A DNA stretch of 64,000 nt from positions 434,001-498,000 of the forward strand of contig JAQSEB010000097.1 of the NCBI GenBank assembly GCA_030063045.1, given 5' to 3'. Position 1 is the first letter of the stretch; each line of letters begins with the position of its first letter. Origin of the DNA: Pratylenchus scribneri (taxonomy: Eukaryota; Nematoda; Chromadorea; Rhabditida; Pratylenchidae). Shown here one piece after another: positions 23,517 through 34,976 of this stretch. Below the pieces are notes generated by a model. It had not been told where the DNA came from, made no database searches, and saw only the letters and a list, made by a program, of their open reading frames with translations. Both the position numbers and the translations under genes were made by a program.

Positions 23517-26241
23517 ATGCCCTATAATACTTCCTCGGACTTGGTAATAAATTTTTTAATAAAGCAATTTAAATAAATAAACACACCCCTCCTAAAGTGG
23601 TATCAATATTTTAAAAGTGATGACGGGCCCCAAGCAGTGATCCTCATCGCCTTTTATGGCGGTCGTGCGTTGTTTGCCACGCTTGGTGTGCTTTTCAATG
23701 CCAGCATTGTGTATGTGACCATCAAGAGCAAGTAAGATGATTTTTTAATGATGAATAGAAGTGTCCCATAAAAAATAATTTTTGAGTTTGAGCGATTTAA
23801 ACACAAATTTACAATGTGACTCAGTTCGGTGGATAAGAAATCCATGGATTCGCCTCTACTATAACCAATTAATGGATTTCATTATCCATGGATAAGGACG
23901 AACATACCGATTTCGCTCTGTTTTTATCCATGGATAACGAGATAATGAATAAGCGGTTTACATGAATTGGCTACAGAGGGGTGGGCACGGGTTAAATCTC
24001 TAAATCGAAATGGGCCGTGCTTTTAGGCCTGAAGCGCGAAAAGAAAAAGAAACACACACACACATAAAAATTACTTTTTCAATAGAAACTTTGATTTTAT
24101 TACCCGAGCTTTCGGAATTCGGAACCAGACCAGGCCCAGGGATCGGGCTTGGGTTTGGGTGTGTGCCCGCACCGGACACGGATTTCTTGGGCTAGTGCCC
24201 ACCCCTGATTTATTATCAATAAGAGGAGCATAAAGCCCCGGTATATTAATCCCGGTTTAAGGGAAAGAATCCGTGCAATTTTATTTTATAATTCCTCCCC
24301 GAAAATTATTTCCATTAATTAGACCCTTTTTTAAAATTTTTTTCCTTACAAAATAATGGTATTTAACATTTCATTAAAAAATTCCAAATTCTAGAAATTC
24401 TATGAAAATTAAAAAAAAATAATTCTAAACACGGATACAAGCTTAAGAATAAATTCTTTTTAATTAATCAGCTAATTATACAAAAATAATCAATTTATTA
24501 CAAAATGCCTAAAACCAATAAAGGTCCCTGCATGGAGTGTGCAATATCATGATCGCGATGGACAGTGCCTTCTCAATGATTCTTGATGCCAGCTTCTACA
24601 ACAGTTTTTTTGTACAACTTTCTGGACTGCGTTTCTTGCGCTACGATCAATGCTTTTGGTTTTTGCTCCCATTCGGTATGTTCGGTGAGATGGCCCAATT
24701 GACCATGGTCTTCACTGGGATTGATCGACTGCTCGCTGTGCTCTTCCCTTTTTGGTGCGTTTTAGGCCACGTACATACTAAATTTTTCCTATTCTGACAT
24801 TAATTCTCACTGTTCTGATTTGATTTAAGCCTGTTCTAATTTGATTTTTCATTATTCTGATTTTATTTTAGCTTATACTGAATTTATTTCCCCCTGCAAC
24901 CCCTATATCGGCTAGCCGATTTGGAGTTCGGCTAACCGATTTGAGGTTATCTCCAGATCCGATAGCCGATGTGTAGATAGCCTCTTGATTCCAGATCTAG
25001 CCGATTTTTTTGACTCCAAATCGGCTAGCCGTTTCTGAGTCGGCTAAATCTCCAAATCGGCTACAACATATATATATGTTTGTGTAATGGAACATCATTC
25101 CACTAGGTACAATAAGCGCAGCAAGAAATTCCACTTTCTGATTCTGGGTACTTTGCTCACACTGTTTGCGATCTATAACATCATCATCAACTACTTCGAC
25201 TTTGATCAAAGTCGTGATGTGTCAGTAAAAGTTGTGAAAAAATTTTCTTAAAAATTTTAGCATGGTGGCCTACGCAACGAATGAGATGGGCCAAACAGCC
25301 TTGTTCGGGTCCATCATGCATGTGAATGGGCTCACTCTCAGTGGAAGCTTAATGATAATATACAGCGCTCTGTGGTTCATTGTGTTCCAGCTGAAAACGA
25401 CCAATATTAGTTGGTGAATTAAAATTAAACTTATTCTTATAAAAATTATATTTTAAAAGATTTTCAATATTCGAAATGATATCTATTTTTAGATTTTGTC
25501 TTTAATTAATTATATTTAAGTTGAATATTTTATTGCATAGTTGGAGAAATTGAGCAATAACTGAATTTCAAAAATGGTTGTTATATTTATTATAAAAATA
25601 AAGTAATTGATTTTTATTTATTAATTTCAAAAATATATTTTTTTTCAATCAATACTTTGAACAATGTTATTTTTAAAGAATGATTGACATTTTATACTTT
25701 CTTTTATTATAAGTTCATAATATAATCTCGAATGCCCAAATTTGATATCCATTAGAGTAGATCTTTGGATGTTTGGACTCTTTGATACTTACTTTTGGTC
25801 TTTTTAGATGTGAATGAGAACAACCGAAAGGTGATTAAGTCCCTCATTTTCATCATCTTACTCAACATGTTCGGCGTATTCTGTCGGATCACTGTGAACA
25901 TGCTCTTCAAACTTTTATCGCCCAATGTTTTCATTAAGCGCGGCTTTTCCAATGTCGCATCGCTACTCGTCATCACCGTTTACAGTGACAATGCACCGGT
26001 TTTATACACGATCAGGTGAACTAATAGTTATGTATTTGGAAGAAAAACAAAATATTAATTCAGTAATGAGTACCGTGATAATTTCAAGCGACATTTCAAA
26101 TGGCTTCCGAAATTGACCCGTATCGGCCCAAATCAAGTTGAAATCCAGAATATCGTGACAAATAACACAACAGGCCCAATGCCGATGGTACAAATCATTT
26201 CGATTCCAAATCGTCGCGGTTCCTATGTTTTCTCTTCCTGA
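23517..26241 (+). CDS. SRSX-like chemoreceptor GPCR, complete
   Basis: Seven exons, 23517-23543, 23598-23731, 24524-24754, 25107-25220, 25261-25409, 25808-26015 and 26064-26241, total 1041 nt, 346 residues. The first exon encodes only nine residues (MPYNTSSDL) with an Asn-glycosylation site typical of a receptor N-terminus. Then come TM1 (LFATLGVLFNASIVYVTIK), the SLHGVCN intracellular loop, TM2-TM3 with TGIDRLLAVLFPFWY, TM4 (FLILGTLLTLFAIYNI), TM5 (NGLTLSGSLMIIYSALWFIV), TM6 (IFIILLNMFGVFCRITVNML) and TM7 ending DNAPVLYTI, an NPxxY-like motif, with a basic C-terminal tail (RDNFKRHFKW). SRSX receptors are nematode chemosensory proteins; ligand unknown. A paralogue fragment lies 6 kb upstream. 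Two introns hold repeats (23973-24207, 24890-25060). Confidence 0.87.
23973..24207. mobile_element. Miniature element with GGGGTGGGCAC ends
   Basis: Ends read CAGAGGGGTGGGCAC and, in reverse complement, CAGGGGTGGGCAC, bounding ~235 GC-richer bases with a CACACACA run. No exact target duplication was found. It sits in the second intron of the complete receptor gene. Confidence 0.65.
24890..25060. repeat. Cluster of ATCGGCTAGCCGAT-type palindromes
   Basis: About seven direct and inverted copies of the word AATCGGCTA(G/A)CCGAT occur within 170 bp, several themselves palindromic. It lies in the intron between receptor exons 24524-24754 and 25107-25220. It could be a small foldback element or a regulatory cluster. 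Confidence 0.6.
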
Positions 26242-27403
26242 TTGATGGATGCGCACCAAAATGGAGATTTCTATCACGACAAGGAGCTCAAAATTTATAA
26301 CATAAAAAGATGCTATAATAACTAATCACCCTCTTTGATTGATGCTGTTGGGAGCTGTCGCTGTGGATGAGAAAGCCATGAGAAAGCCATAAAGAGAAAG
26401 AATAGAATATTGCTAGAGATAGACAAAATTAACAAATGATATATGAATCAAATTTACTATAATCAGTTAATAAACGATTTAATTTGGCATGTATGTCCTA
26501 GCTTTTATCTAATTTTTAATAAAGATCTTTACAAATATTCGGGAGAGTTGTAGAATTACCTAATTCAACTAATTATTCACAGATAATTAAATTTTTTTTC
26601 ACATGACGATATGTTAGATTTAGATTAACATTATATATATAAAATAATTGGATATAACATATAATATTAAATTGATAGGAAAATTTCAATAATCAATTGT
26701 AAAATATTTACATTGCAAGATGAAAATAATAAATCGTCTCTTTAAATTTAAACTGTTGAGGATATTTAGATAATGTCACAAGCAGGTTTGAGTGGTGTCA
26801 CATCACAGTGGTTATTGTCAGAAATAAACAGAATCAACCTTACCATAAATTGATGCGTTCACTAAGTTGCATTAAATATTGAATAGCCAATCTTAATATT
26901 AATTTTCCAAAAATCGAAGGAAATATTTAACCAAATTTAAGCCCTTTGTATATTTAAAATGATCAATATTCATAGAATAAACAATAAAATGTACAAATGA
27001 TCAGAATATTATTTTTCTTTTTTTCATGATCCATTTCGTAAAAATATTTTTGAATATTCGTAACATTCAACATATGGAATAATTCTTTAATCCCATCAAA
27101 ACAAACAATGGAATCCACGAATTATTCCCATTCTTCATGATTCATTCAGATTGGCCAGAAATTGTACAATGGTTTTGGCGATGAATTCTCTGTGTTTTTT
27201 TTTTGTACAAAATTATTCTCACTCAATGCATTCTTGCCATTGAAGAATTTGCATAATTTAGACTAATTTTTACGCTTGATCTATTTACAATGATAAATTG
27301 GGGCATATATAAGGGCGTTTCAAAATTAAAGACAAACCATTCAAAATAATAATAATAATAATAATTATCCAATTCTACACCCAAAAAAGAAAGAATTTTG
27401 ATA
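26242..27403. other. AT-rich intergenic, no gene seen
   Basis: No exon, RNA gene or repeat recognised. A short (AAT)n run lies at 27345-27365, just upstream of the first defensin-like gene. Confidence 0.4.
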
Positions 27404-27961
27404 ATGAACAATTCTACAAAATCCGAATATTTCTTGTCCATTTTCCTGTTGGTCGTCTTCTTGCTCAATTGCGCATTTTTCGAACAAACTTTTGGCGACG
27501 TTTTGAGTGGAAAATTTAAAGGTAAATTTATGAAATTTTAGGAATTTATGTAATAAAAATAAAAACTTTATAATACCGAATCCTAGAGGCTATTATGAAT
27601 AATAATGTTAAAAGCATAAATCTCCTCTTTCCATTTTCTTCATTTTAAGTTAATCTTTATTAAGCAAATGGTAGCAGGTATTTACTACGTAGAAATAGAC
27701 TTACCAAATGGCCTAGATCTGACTAAAATTAGGTCATATTCATCTTTTATATCAATTAAATTGGAAAACATTTATAATAATTATTATTGGCATATTAGCT
27801 CCCATAATAAAATAAAGTAGATCAGCATTTAAATAAATTTATTAAAAATTTTAGGGCCATGTATGAGCGATTCAAATTGTGATGGCGTTTGCAAATCCGA
27901 GGGCAGAAAAGGAGGCCATTGTAGCACCACATTCTTTGGCAAATGTTGGTGCGACACTTGA
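27404..27961 (+). CDS. Defensin-like secreted CSalpha-beta peptide, copy 1
   Basis: Two exons, 27404-27521 and 27855-27961, encode 74 residues. Residues ~10-30 are a hydrophobic signal segment (FLSIFLLVVFLLNCAFF). The C-terminal part has six Cys with spacing C-x5-C-x3-C-x9-C-x7-C-x-C, containing the three signatures of the cysteine-stabilised alpha-beta fold: CxxxC (CDGVC), GxC (GGHC) and CxC (CWC). In nematodes and other invertebrates such peptides are mostly antimicrobial defensins; some related folds act on ion channels, so activity is not decided by sequence. The intron falls at the Lys-Gly junction just before the first Cys. AATAAA lies at 28010-28015. A near-identical mature domain is encoded on the other strand at 30955-31344. 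Confidence 0.85.
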
Positions 27962-30954
27962 ATTGGGGCAATTTTTTGGTTGATGTGAACAATTTGACGA
28001 AATGAATGAAATAAATTCGGGAAATTAAAAAAAATTAATTCAAAATTAATCATAATGTTAAAAAACGATGATAATTTTCCAATGAAATTATTTCATCAAT
28101 TTAATGATAAATGAATACAGTATAATTATGTCTTCATATCCATTCAATGTATTAAATATTAATTAATCCCATTTTTATCCTTCATCATAAATAGGAGCCG
28201 AAATTAAATAATTTGCCTCCGAGCCAAAATCAACCATTCCGATTTCGAATTCCCAATCATTAATAAATCAACACTGAAGTACGCACGGAGCTCCATTCCA
28301 TACCCTCAATCTCAAGTGAATTCAGCCTTGCGCACAATTAATTAATGTATTTTTGGTGAATTTTCGTTTTCCATTTAACATAGAGGATTAAAATTTGCTT
28401 ATTCATTCACAAATGCTTTTATTATAAAATTAACAGAAATATATAAGAAACAAAGAAATAGCCACGAAATGGATTTAAAAATCAAATCAAGGTAAAAATG
28501 AATAAAAGTAATTTAATCCCTAATATAAAAAAACATTTTCAAAAATTTAATAAAAATTTGTTTACAAAACCATTAAAAATTTTCGATCAATTTTAAATGG
28601 ACAAAAATGCGGAACTGCTTTGAAACACCAAAATCGACCGATGGGGTTCCTCATTTTATTCCCATCAATATGATGGTGAATGAATGGATTAAAAGGCGGC
28701 GAATATTAAATATGAAGATTATGGGAGGAGATGAACGAATTGGAGAGGGCGTCGTCGGCTGACGGATTCGACGGCTGGCCGGGGTTGGGCTCATTCAATG
28801 TGGATTGTGGAATAATAATGGGAAAATGGGAGGAAAATGAGGGGAGCATTAAGAGAAGGGGGAGGAGGAGGATGGGCGCGAATTGGGAGCCGAATATGCT
28901 ATTATGGGGAGGGAAATGGACGTCGATTTGTAAGGCCCAAATATATTTTATTTGAAACAAAACATTCAGTTAGCAGCCAGCCTTTTGAAAATGCTCAAAA
29001 CGTGATTTGAATTGAATAAAACAAATACAATTGGTCCTATTCCACCTTTCCAAAAATGCATCCATTGTTCCAATTCCACAGCCATTTTGTATAATGTTTA
29101 ACGAACCCCTTTGAATTTCAAGAATTATGCATTCATTGTCAACATTTTTAAAATTTTTCTTATTTTTTTTTATTTATTTCAATTTAAATAGGAATTGAAA
29201 AGAGTCTTCCTCGGCAAATAAGACCCATTCTAATTTTTATTCATAAATTTTGCTAAAAAAAATTAATTAATTATAATTTACGAAGTAATTCCAGAAATAT
29301 TGGTCAACCAAGCCATTCACCCTAAATTATGAACTTTTTGAAATTTGTTAAATTGTATTTCTTGGTGTCATTGATTTGTTCAAAATGTCAAACATAAATA
29401 CCGATTTCTTGGGGGTTTAAGATTTAATAGCCTCGGGTCATTTAAATGTGGATTTAGGATATATTCGAAATTTTCTCCAATCATTTATAACAAAATCGGA
29501 AAAAATAATAATATTTTTTGGTTGACCAAATTTGGCATTCATCAATTCTCTAAAAAAATTCAAAATATTAAAGAAAAATTTATAACAATGGATTAAATTG
29601 ATCCAAATCGATAAGTCCAAAAATCATCCGATTTTTGTCTCCTCTTCTTTTTGGTCATAAATTTTTTGCAATTTCTATAATTTTTATCCACCATTTTTTC
29701 AAAGTAATTTATTAAAATTTTTTAATCAAATGACATTTTTTCAGCATTTTTTTATAAATATTTTTAAAAAAACTAATTTTTGATATCCACAACACATTGA
29801 TTAAACTCTCCCAAAATTAATCAAATATTTGCCCAGCAGAATTGAAGGGAATTTGTATTTTTTTTCTCTTGCTTTTGGCGGCTAAAAATAATCCAATTAA
29901 TGGGCACACACATACACAAACGCACCGCACAAGGGCAACATTCATTCATTCATTTATTCACATTCATTTGCGCCCTGCGGCCAGCTTCCCACACATTTAT
30001 ATCCACCCTCCCCCCTCCCCCCATATCCAAATGCCTCAATGGACCCCTTTGCCCCACCAAAAGCATCCATCCAACCCATCCAAAAGAGCATTTTCCACCT
30101 CTTTTCCATCGTCCACATCCCCCCAAATGGTGCACATTCCAAAGCCATTTTCCCAAATTGGATGTCCCCCATTTTTGTCCCATTCACCCAGTCTTCCCAA
30201 CGGAAAATGTGGCCCCGCGCTGTCATTTTCCCTCAATTTTCATTAAAGCATTCCACAACATAATGGCCAGCCAAAAGTCAAAAACCCTAAGCCATATTTG
30301 CTTTTATGGGGCACGGTTTATCAATTTCATAAAATTTAAGCCCACTAATAAGGAAGGAATGAATAATTTGGTAAATTCCAAAGAAAAAAAAGAATGGTAA
30401 AAAAATTGAATGGAAACTTACTTATATTTGGGTTTTCTAATTTATTAAAAAAATTCAAATTTTTGTTATCCACTAAAAATTTTAAAACGCAATTCTCATT
30501 CAGGAAATATTCTAAACATATGAAAAATCAAAATATGGAAAATTCAATATTAAAATAAAAAAAATGAGGCGACACATATCTTTTGACTATAGAGAATGGC
30601 ATTAGGTTAATTAATTTTACGGCTGCAACAAAAATGTTCTCAAATAGGCTAGCTGTCAATATTCTATATCTATAATATCCCTCTTTTCATTCTATTCTAT
30701 CGATTTCGCCATTTTCTTAATTAAATTAATATCTAATAGCCAAATAAAATTAATATTTCAATTTTAAAAATCTCCTATATACATATATAATTTGTAATTA
30801 ATTATAAAACATTAATTAATTTTTCTAATTTATTCTTTATATTTGGATGTTTTTATCTGCCTTTTATTCATCCATTAAAAATGATAATTTCACATTCATT
30901 ATTCTTTTCATTTTTATTCATTTTCTTTCTTTGTTCCTTCGATATTCTTTATAT
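27962..30954. other. Spacer between the two defensin-like genes
   Basis: The spacer holds GC-richer islands near 28700-28950 (purine-rich on +) and 29930-30240 (C-rich on +, with CCCTCCCCCCTCCCCCC) in otherwise AT-rich DNA. An open frame at 29842-30246 begins with a signal-like stretch (MKGICIFFLLLLAAK) but continues as His/Pro/Ser-rich low-complexity sequence, so I do not call it a gene. Confidence 0.4.
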
Positions 30955-31344
30955 TCAAGTATCGCACCAACATTTGCCAAAGAATGTTGTATTACAATGG
31001 CCTCCTTTTTTGCCCTCCGATTTGCAAACTCCATTACAATTTGAATCGCTCATACATGGTCCTAGAATAAAAATGTTGGGATATTAAAAATGATTCTCCC
31101 CCTTTTTAAAATTTTAAAGGAATATTAAAAATTTATTTTTAATATTTTACAATTTAATTAACATTTTCAAATATTAAAATTATTTTTTTTTAGATTTAAA
31201 AATTCCACTAGAATTATTTTTCTTGAGTTAACCTTTAAATTTGCCGCTTAGCACATCGCCATTGACATTATTGATTGTTGCCAATCCGGCCAAAATAGCA
31301 AAAAGAGTAGCCAATAAAATGAAAGAGTGACGTTGAAATTTCAT
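30955..31344 (-). CDS. Defensin-like secreted CSalpha-beta peptide, copy 2
   Basis: Two minus-strand exons, 31344-31233 and 31061-30955, encode 72 residues. The signal peptide (MKFQRHSFILLATLFAILAG) is unlike that of copy 1, but from GDVLSGKFKG onward the proteins are almost identical: only about three substitutions (Asp to Asn, Arg to Lys, Ser to Asn) fall between the six conserved Cys, whose spacing is the same. The intron interrupts the same Gly codon. The two genes are in inverted orientation about 3 kb apart, 3' ends facing, implying inverted duplication or conversion. Confidence 0.87.
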
Positions 31345-34110
31345 TGCTTAATTTACAAAAATATATTTTAACGGCGATAGAATTTTTATAATAAATAAAA
31401 ATAATTAGGAATAAAATTTGTGCAGCAAATCATATTTTCGAGGATTAACTTTCACTTTATTAAATTTTTGAGACCTCGTAACATCTTGGATTTTGATGAT
31501 AGAGAAAATTTATTGAATTTGATGGAAATTGCAAAAAGTTATAACTAAAAATTTACAAAATGCTACAAAATCAAGCAATTTTTATTTTTCTCTCGAAATT
31601 TTTCTGGCCAAAATTATAATTATGCATCAATTTTGATAATTCAATGCTCTATAGAAATAGAAAAAGGTAAATTCAAAAATAAAGAAGTTTTATTTAAAAC
31701 TTAAAAGATTCCTTATTAGATTTTAGCAGCGCAATAATCGGATAGTCGATAAAATATTTAATATAATAAAATTAAAATAAACAATTGGGAAAGAAATAAG
31801 AATGAAATTTTCTGGTAATCCAACCTTCTTTAAATACGGCTCAATGTCTTTTCTGGTTGATCATCAAACATTGTTCTTTTTATTCATTCGGGGAATAAGC
31901 CAACAATGATCATCATCATCATCACATCAACTCCTCGCCCAATAATACTTTATTATTCCTTTTATTAATTAATCACCAATTTGGGAACACCAGTCAACCT
32001 TCTTTTTGACTGCTGATCAATATGCATTCGCCCAATTATTACACAATATTTTCTTGTTTATCAGAGAATTTGTTTTTTAAAAATGAATTTCCGTTGATTT
32101 TTTGCTGCGATCAAAGAATAAAGTAGAAAAAAAATGAAACTGAATTTTTGAATAGAAAATTTAATCGAAATTTTTTTAATGGAATGGATCCAGGAAATAA
32201 CGCAAAAATTTGAAATAAATTAAGCTTTGAAGTGAATCAATTTTTGATGTTTGTTATTATTACATTAGCAATAATTCCATTTGGAATGTTTTTACTTTCT
32301 TTAACAACTATCATTACTCATTATCATTCTTAAATAAATTGTGCACTATTAAATAATTTAAATAAATTAATTCAATATTCTCACTCTCATCAGCTATTAT
32401 AGTTTTCCGCTCCATATAAAGCCTATTTATTAGTCCATCTGATTTAATTTGATTATGAATTTTTGGTCATCAAAGGCAATAGTCATGCCAATTTTTGATG
32501 CACTCTGATTTCATTTTATTTCATTCAAATTATTAACCAAATCCTCAAACCGTTTATTCCTTTCATGAAAACACCAAACCATCATTTCCCCTTATGCCTT
32601 ATGCCAATCTATCTCAAAGCGCGCGACGCAAAACCGCACGTCAGATTTGAATAAATTGGCGTGGAAACGCTCGCTTTTAAAAGGAAAATATTCCCTAGAG
32701 AAAGAGAAAATCACGAAAAGAAAATGAGAATTGAATTGAGAGATTGGCCAAAAATGGGGAAGCGAGCAGCTATGCTCACTCTCGAATTGATGCGGCCCAT
32801 TTAGGGCCTTTTTTCGGTAGTTCTTCCTTTAGCGATCCTTCATTTCTCGCCGATCCCGGAGCCAAATATTCGTGGCTTTTGGGGCAAGCGGCCCTATGGA
32901 ACTCCTCTGTGTCCGTCCAATCCAAATTCCCGACTGCATTTTGAGCTCCCATAATTTCCATTTTTATATAATCCCCCTGAATTTTCATTTCCCCAATTTT
33001 GCCCCTTTACAATAGTATGGAAAGAAGTTTTCATTTTAATTCTATTTGAGATTGAAAGTGCTTATTAGCTTTAATAAAAGATATTCAAAATTGAATAATT
33101 CCGAAAGAAGCATTAAAAGATTAAATATTCATTTTAAGGATTTCTTTTGAAAAAAAATCCTTTATTCCATCAAATATTACTTTGTTTTTTCTTTAATTTT
33201 AAAAATTATTGAAATATTCTCAAAAATTAAAACGAAAATGAATCAAATTTGGAAGTTACAAAATTTATTTTTACAATTAAAAAGTGCTATTTCCCTAATA
33301 ATTAATAAGCTATTTTTGGTCCGTCAATTCCAATTTTAATTTAATTTTTCGTAATGGAGAGATAAATTTTTAATAAAAAAAATTGCTCAAGTTTTTCAGC
33401 TTTGAACACAAATTTTTCCTCTTCTCAATTATAAATTTGATTTTGTTGAACAAGTTCAAAAATGATTCAGTTTTCCATGTTTTATTTTTTAACACTATTA
33501 CTTTTCCTTCTCATCAACTTTCATCGTAAAAATATTTTTTTCTAAATTACAAAAAAATGCCAATTATAATTTTTTCCTTTGTAACGCTCACAAAATTGTC
33601 AGCTTCCCAACGTAATGACATGCCAATGCCATTTACACACAAATTGAAAGAAAAACAATTTATCTTTCCATAGTAATAAAATAATTGGCCACTGCACTAA
33701 TAAATTCAAATTGCCAATATTACTATCGTAAATGTGTCATCGACCGTGCTTCGCCAATATCCCACCATATTTTTTAACTTTCACCTTCATTTTGCCATCT
33801 TTTTCACCCCAATAGGCAGGCGACAGCGCGGCCACAAAAAGCTGTCCCCTTCAATTCCATCTCATTTACTCCCCTCCTCACGCACACACACACATATCAA
33901 GCCCCTTCCCCCATTGCCCTTTCCTATCCGTGCGGCATTTAATTAAAGTCCCCTCTTTTGGCCAAGACCCCACTCGGCTGCGAGGCCAAGCCCTTGGGCG
34001 CAATTGCCGCCATCCACCATCCATCCATCCATCCATTTCATTCCATTTTTGCCTTACATTCGATGTGGCAGCGTCCGTGTGTCGTCCTTTTGGCTTATTT
34101 TCACACCCCA
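31345..34110. other. Gene-poor region with GC-richer islands
   Basis: Mostly AT-rich. Two islands stand out: 32610-32945 (with GCGCGCGACGC and GATCCCGGAGCC) and 33730-34110 (with a CACACACA run and CCATCCATCCATCC). Open frames on both strands in these islands lack start, splice or domain support. They could be regulatory DNA or hidden 5' exons of the PTB gene. Confidence 0.35.
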
Positions 34111-34550
34111 ATCCCCTTCCCCTTCCTCCTCATATCAATGTGCGCACGCCAACCTCGGAATCCAACCATCAAAATGTTAGGCCAATTCCTCATTCTGCGC
34201 TTTTGGACTTCCTTATTTCCTCCTTTTTTAAAAGGTTTAATCAGGCTTTTTACTTCAATAATCTTATTATGATAAAATCATGGGCAGTAGTAGTGCTATT
34301 GGGTTCTATCTTTTTGGCTTGGCTGATGAAAGCAATTCATCAGATAAATAGTCTTTTTAGGCATTTTCCTCTCATCAGTATAGCTTAATCCCCTCCTTCT
34401 TTTCGCTTCTTTACTCATATCAATTTATGCGTACGCCAACATCGGAATCCAACCATAAAATGTTGGGCCATTGCCACATTCTACACTTTGGATTCTCTCA
34501 TATCCCATTTTGTTATTAAAAGCTTCAATCCGGCATCTATTTCAATAATT
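34111..34550. repeat. Diverged ~150-bp direct duplication
   Basis: Two copies, 34111-34265 and 34388-34550, share words such as CTCATATCAAT, GCCAACNTCGGAATCCAACC, AAAATGTTNGGCCA and ATTTCAATAAT in the same order. They are separated by a ~120-bp unique insert that contains an ATG at 34269 followed by a hydrophobic stretch (MIKSWAVVVLLGSIFLAW); I do not claim a gene. Confidence 0.65.
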
Positions 34551-34599
34551 TGACCTCGAACAAAACCAAGGGAAAATTGCATAGTTTTTCTATTGAGTC

Positions 34600-34968
34600 C
34601 AGGGTGTCTAAATTACCACATAAATGTGGCTTTTGCCACATTTTCGACCATCTCGCCACATTTTTCCCACATTTTTGATTTTTTTGGCGAGCACTTTTTG
34701 TTACAATTTTTCGGTTTAGCCATTTTCGACTAAAATTTTTAGCTGTGCGGCCATTTTTGAGTAAAATTTTTCGCTGCGCGGCAATATTTGGATATAAAAT
34801 AATAGAGAAATATACAAAATAAATATTTTTAAATTAATTTTTATTTGAATCTTAATTGTTTTAAAAAATGCCACATTTTTTGCCACATTTTTGGCCAATT
34901 TTGCCACATTTTTCCCACATTTTTCTTAGCCAATGCCACATTTTTGGTCCGACCTTATAGACACCCTG
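34600..34968. mobile_element. hAT-like MITE, perfect TIRs and 8-bp duplication
   Basis: A perfect 11-bp terminal inverted repeat, CAGGGTGTCTA ... TAGACACCCTG, flanked by exact 8-bp duplications ATTGAGTC (34592-34599 and 34969-34976). The interior has repeats of GCCACATTTTT and a block (CGCTGCGCGGC) that appears inverted in the element at 17712-18157. Non-coding, 369 bp, hAT signature. Confidence 0.92.
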
Positions 34969-34976
34969 ATTGAGTC

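Noticed and set aside
28706..28960. Open frames on both strands in a purine-rich island
   Set aside because: No domain, splice support or codon signal; the frames are mirror products of skewed composition.
29842..30246. 134-codon frame starting with a signal-like peptide
   Set aside because: After the hydrophobic start it is His/Pro/Ser-rich low complexity in a C-rich island; overlapping long frames exist in other phases and strands, so composition explains it.
32744..32988. Overlapping + and - open frames
   Set aside because: GC-richer island lowers stop frequency on both strands; no start, splice or homology support.
34266..34387. ATG followed by a hydrophobic stretch as a secreted peptide gene
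   Set aside because: It lies in an insert between duplicated non-coding segments and no downstream exon was found.
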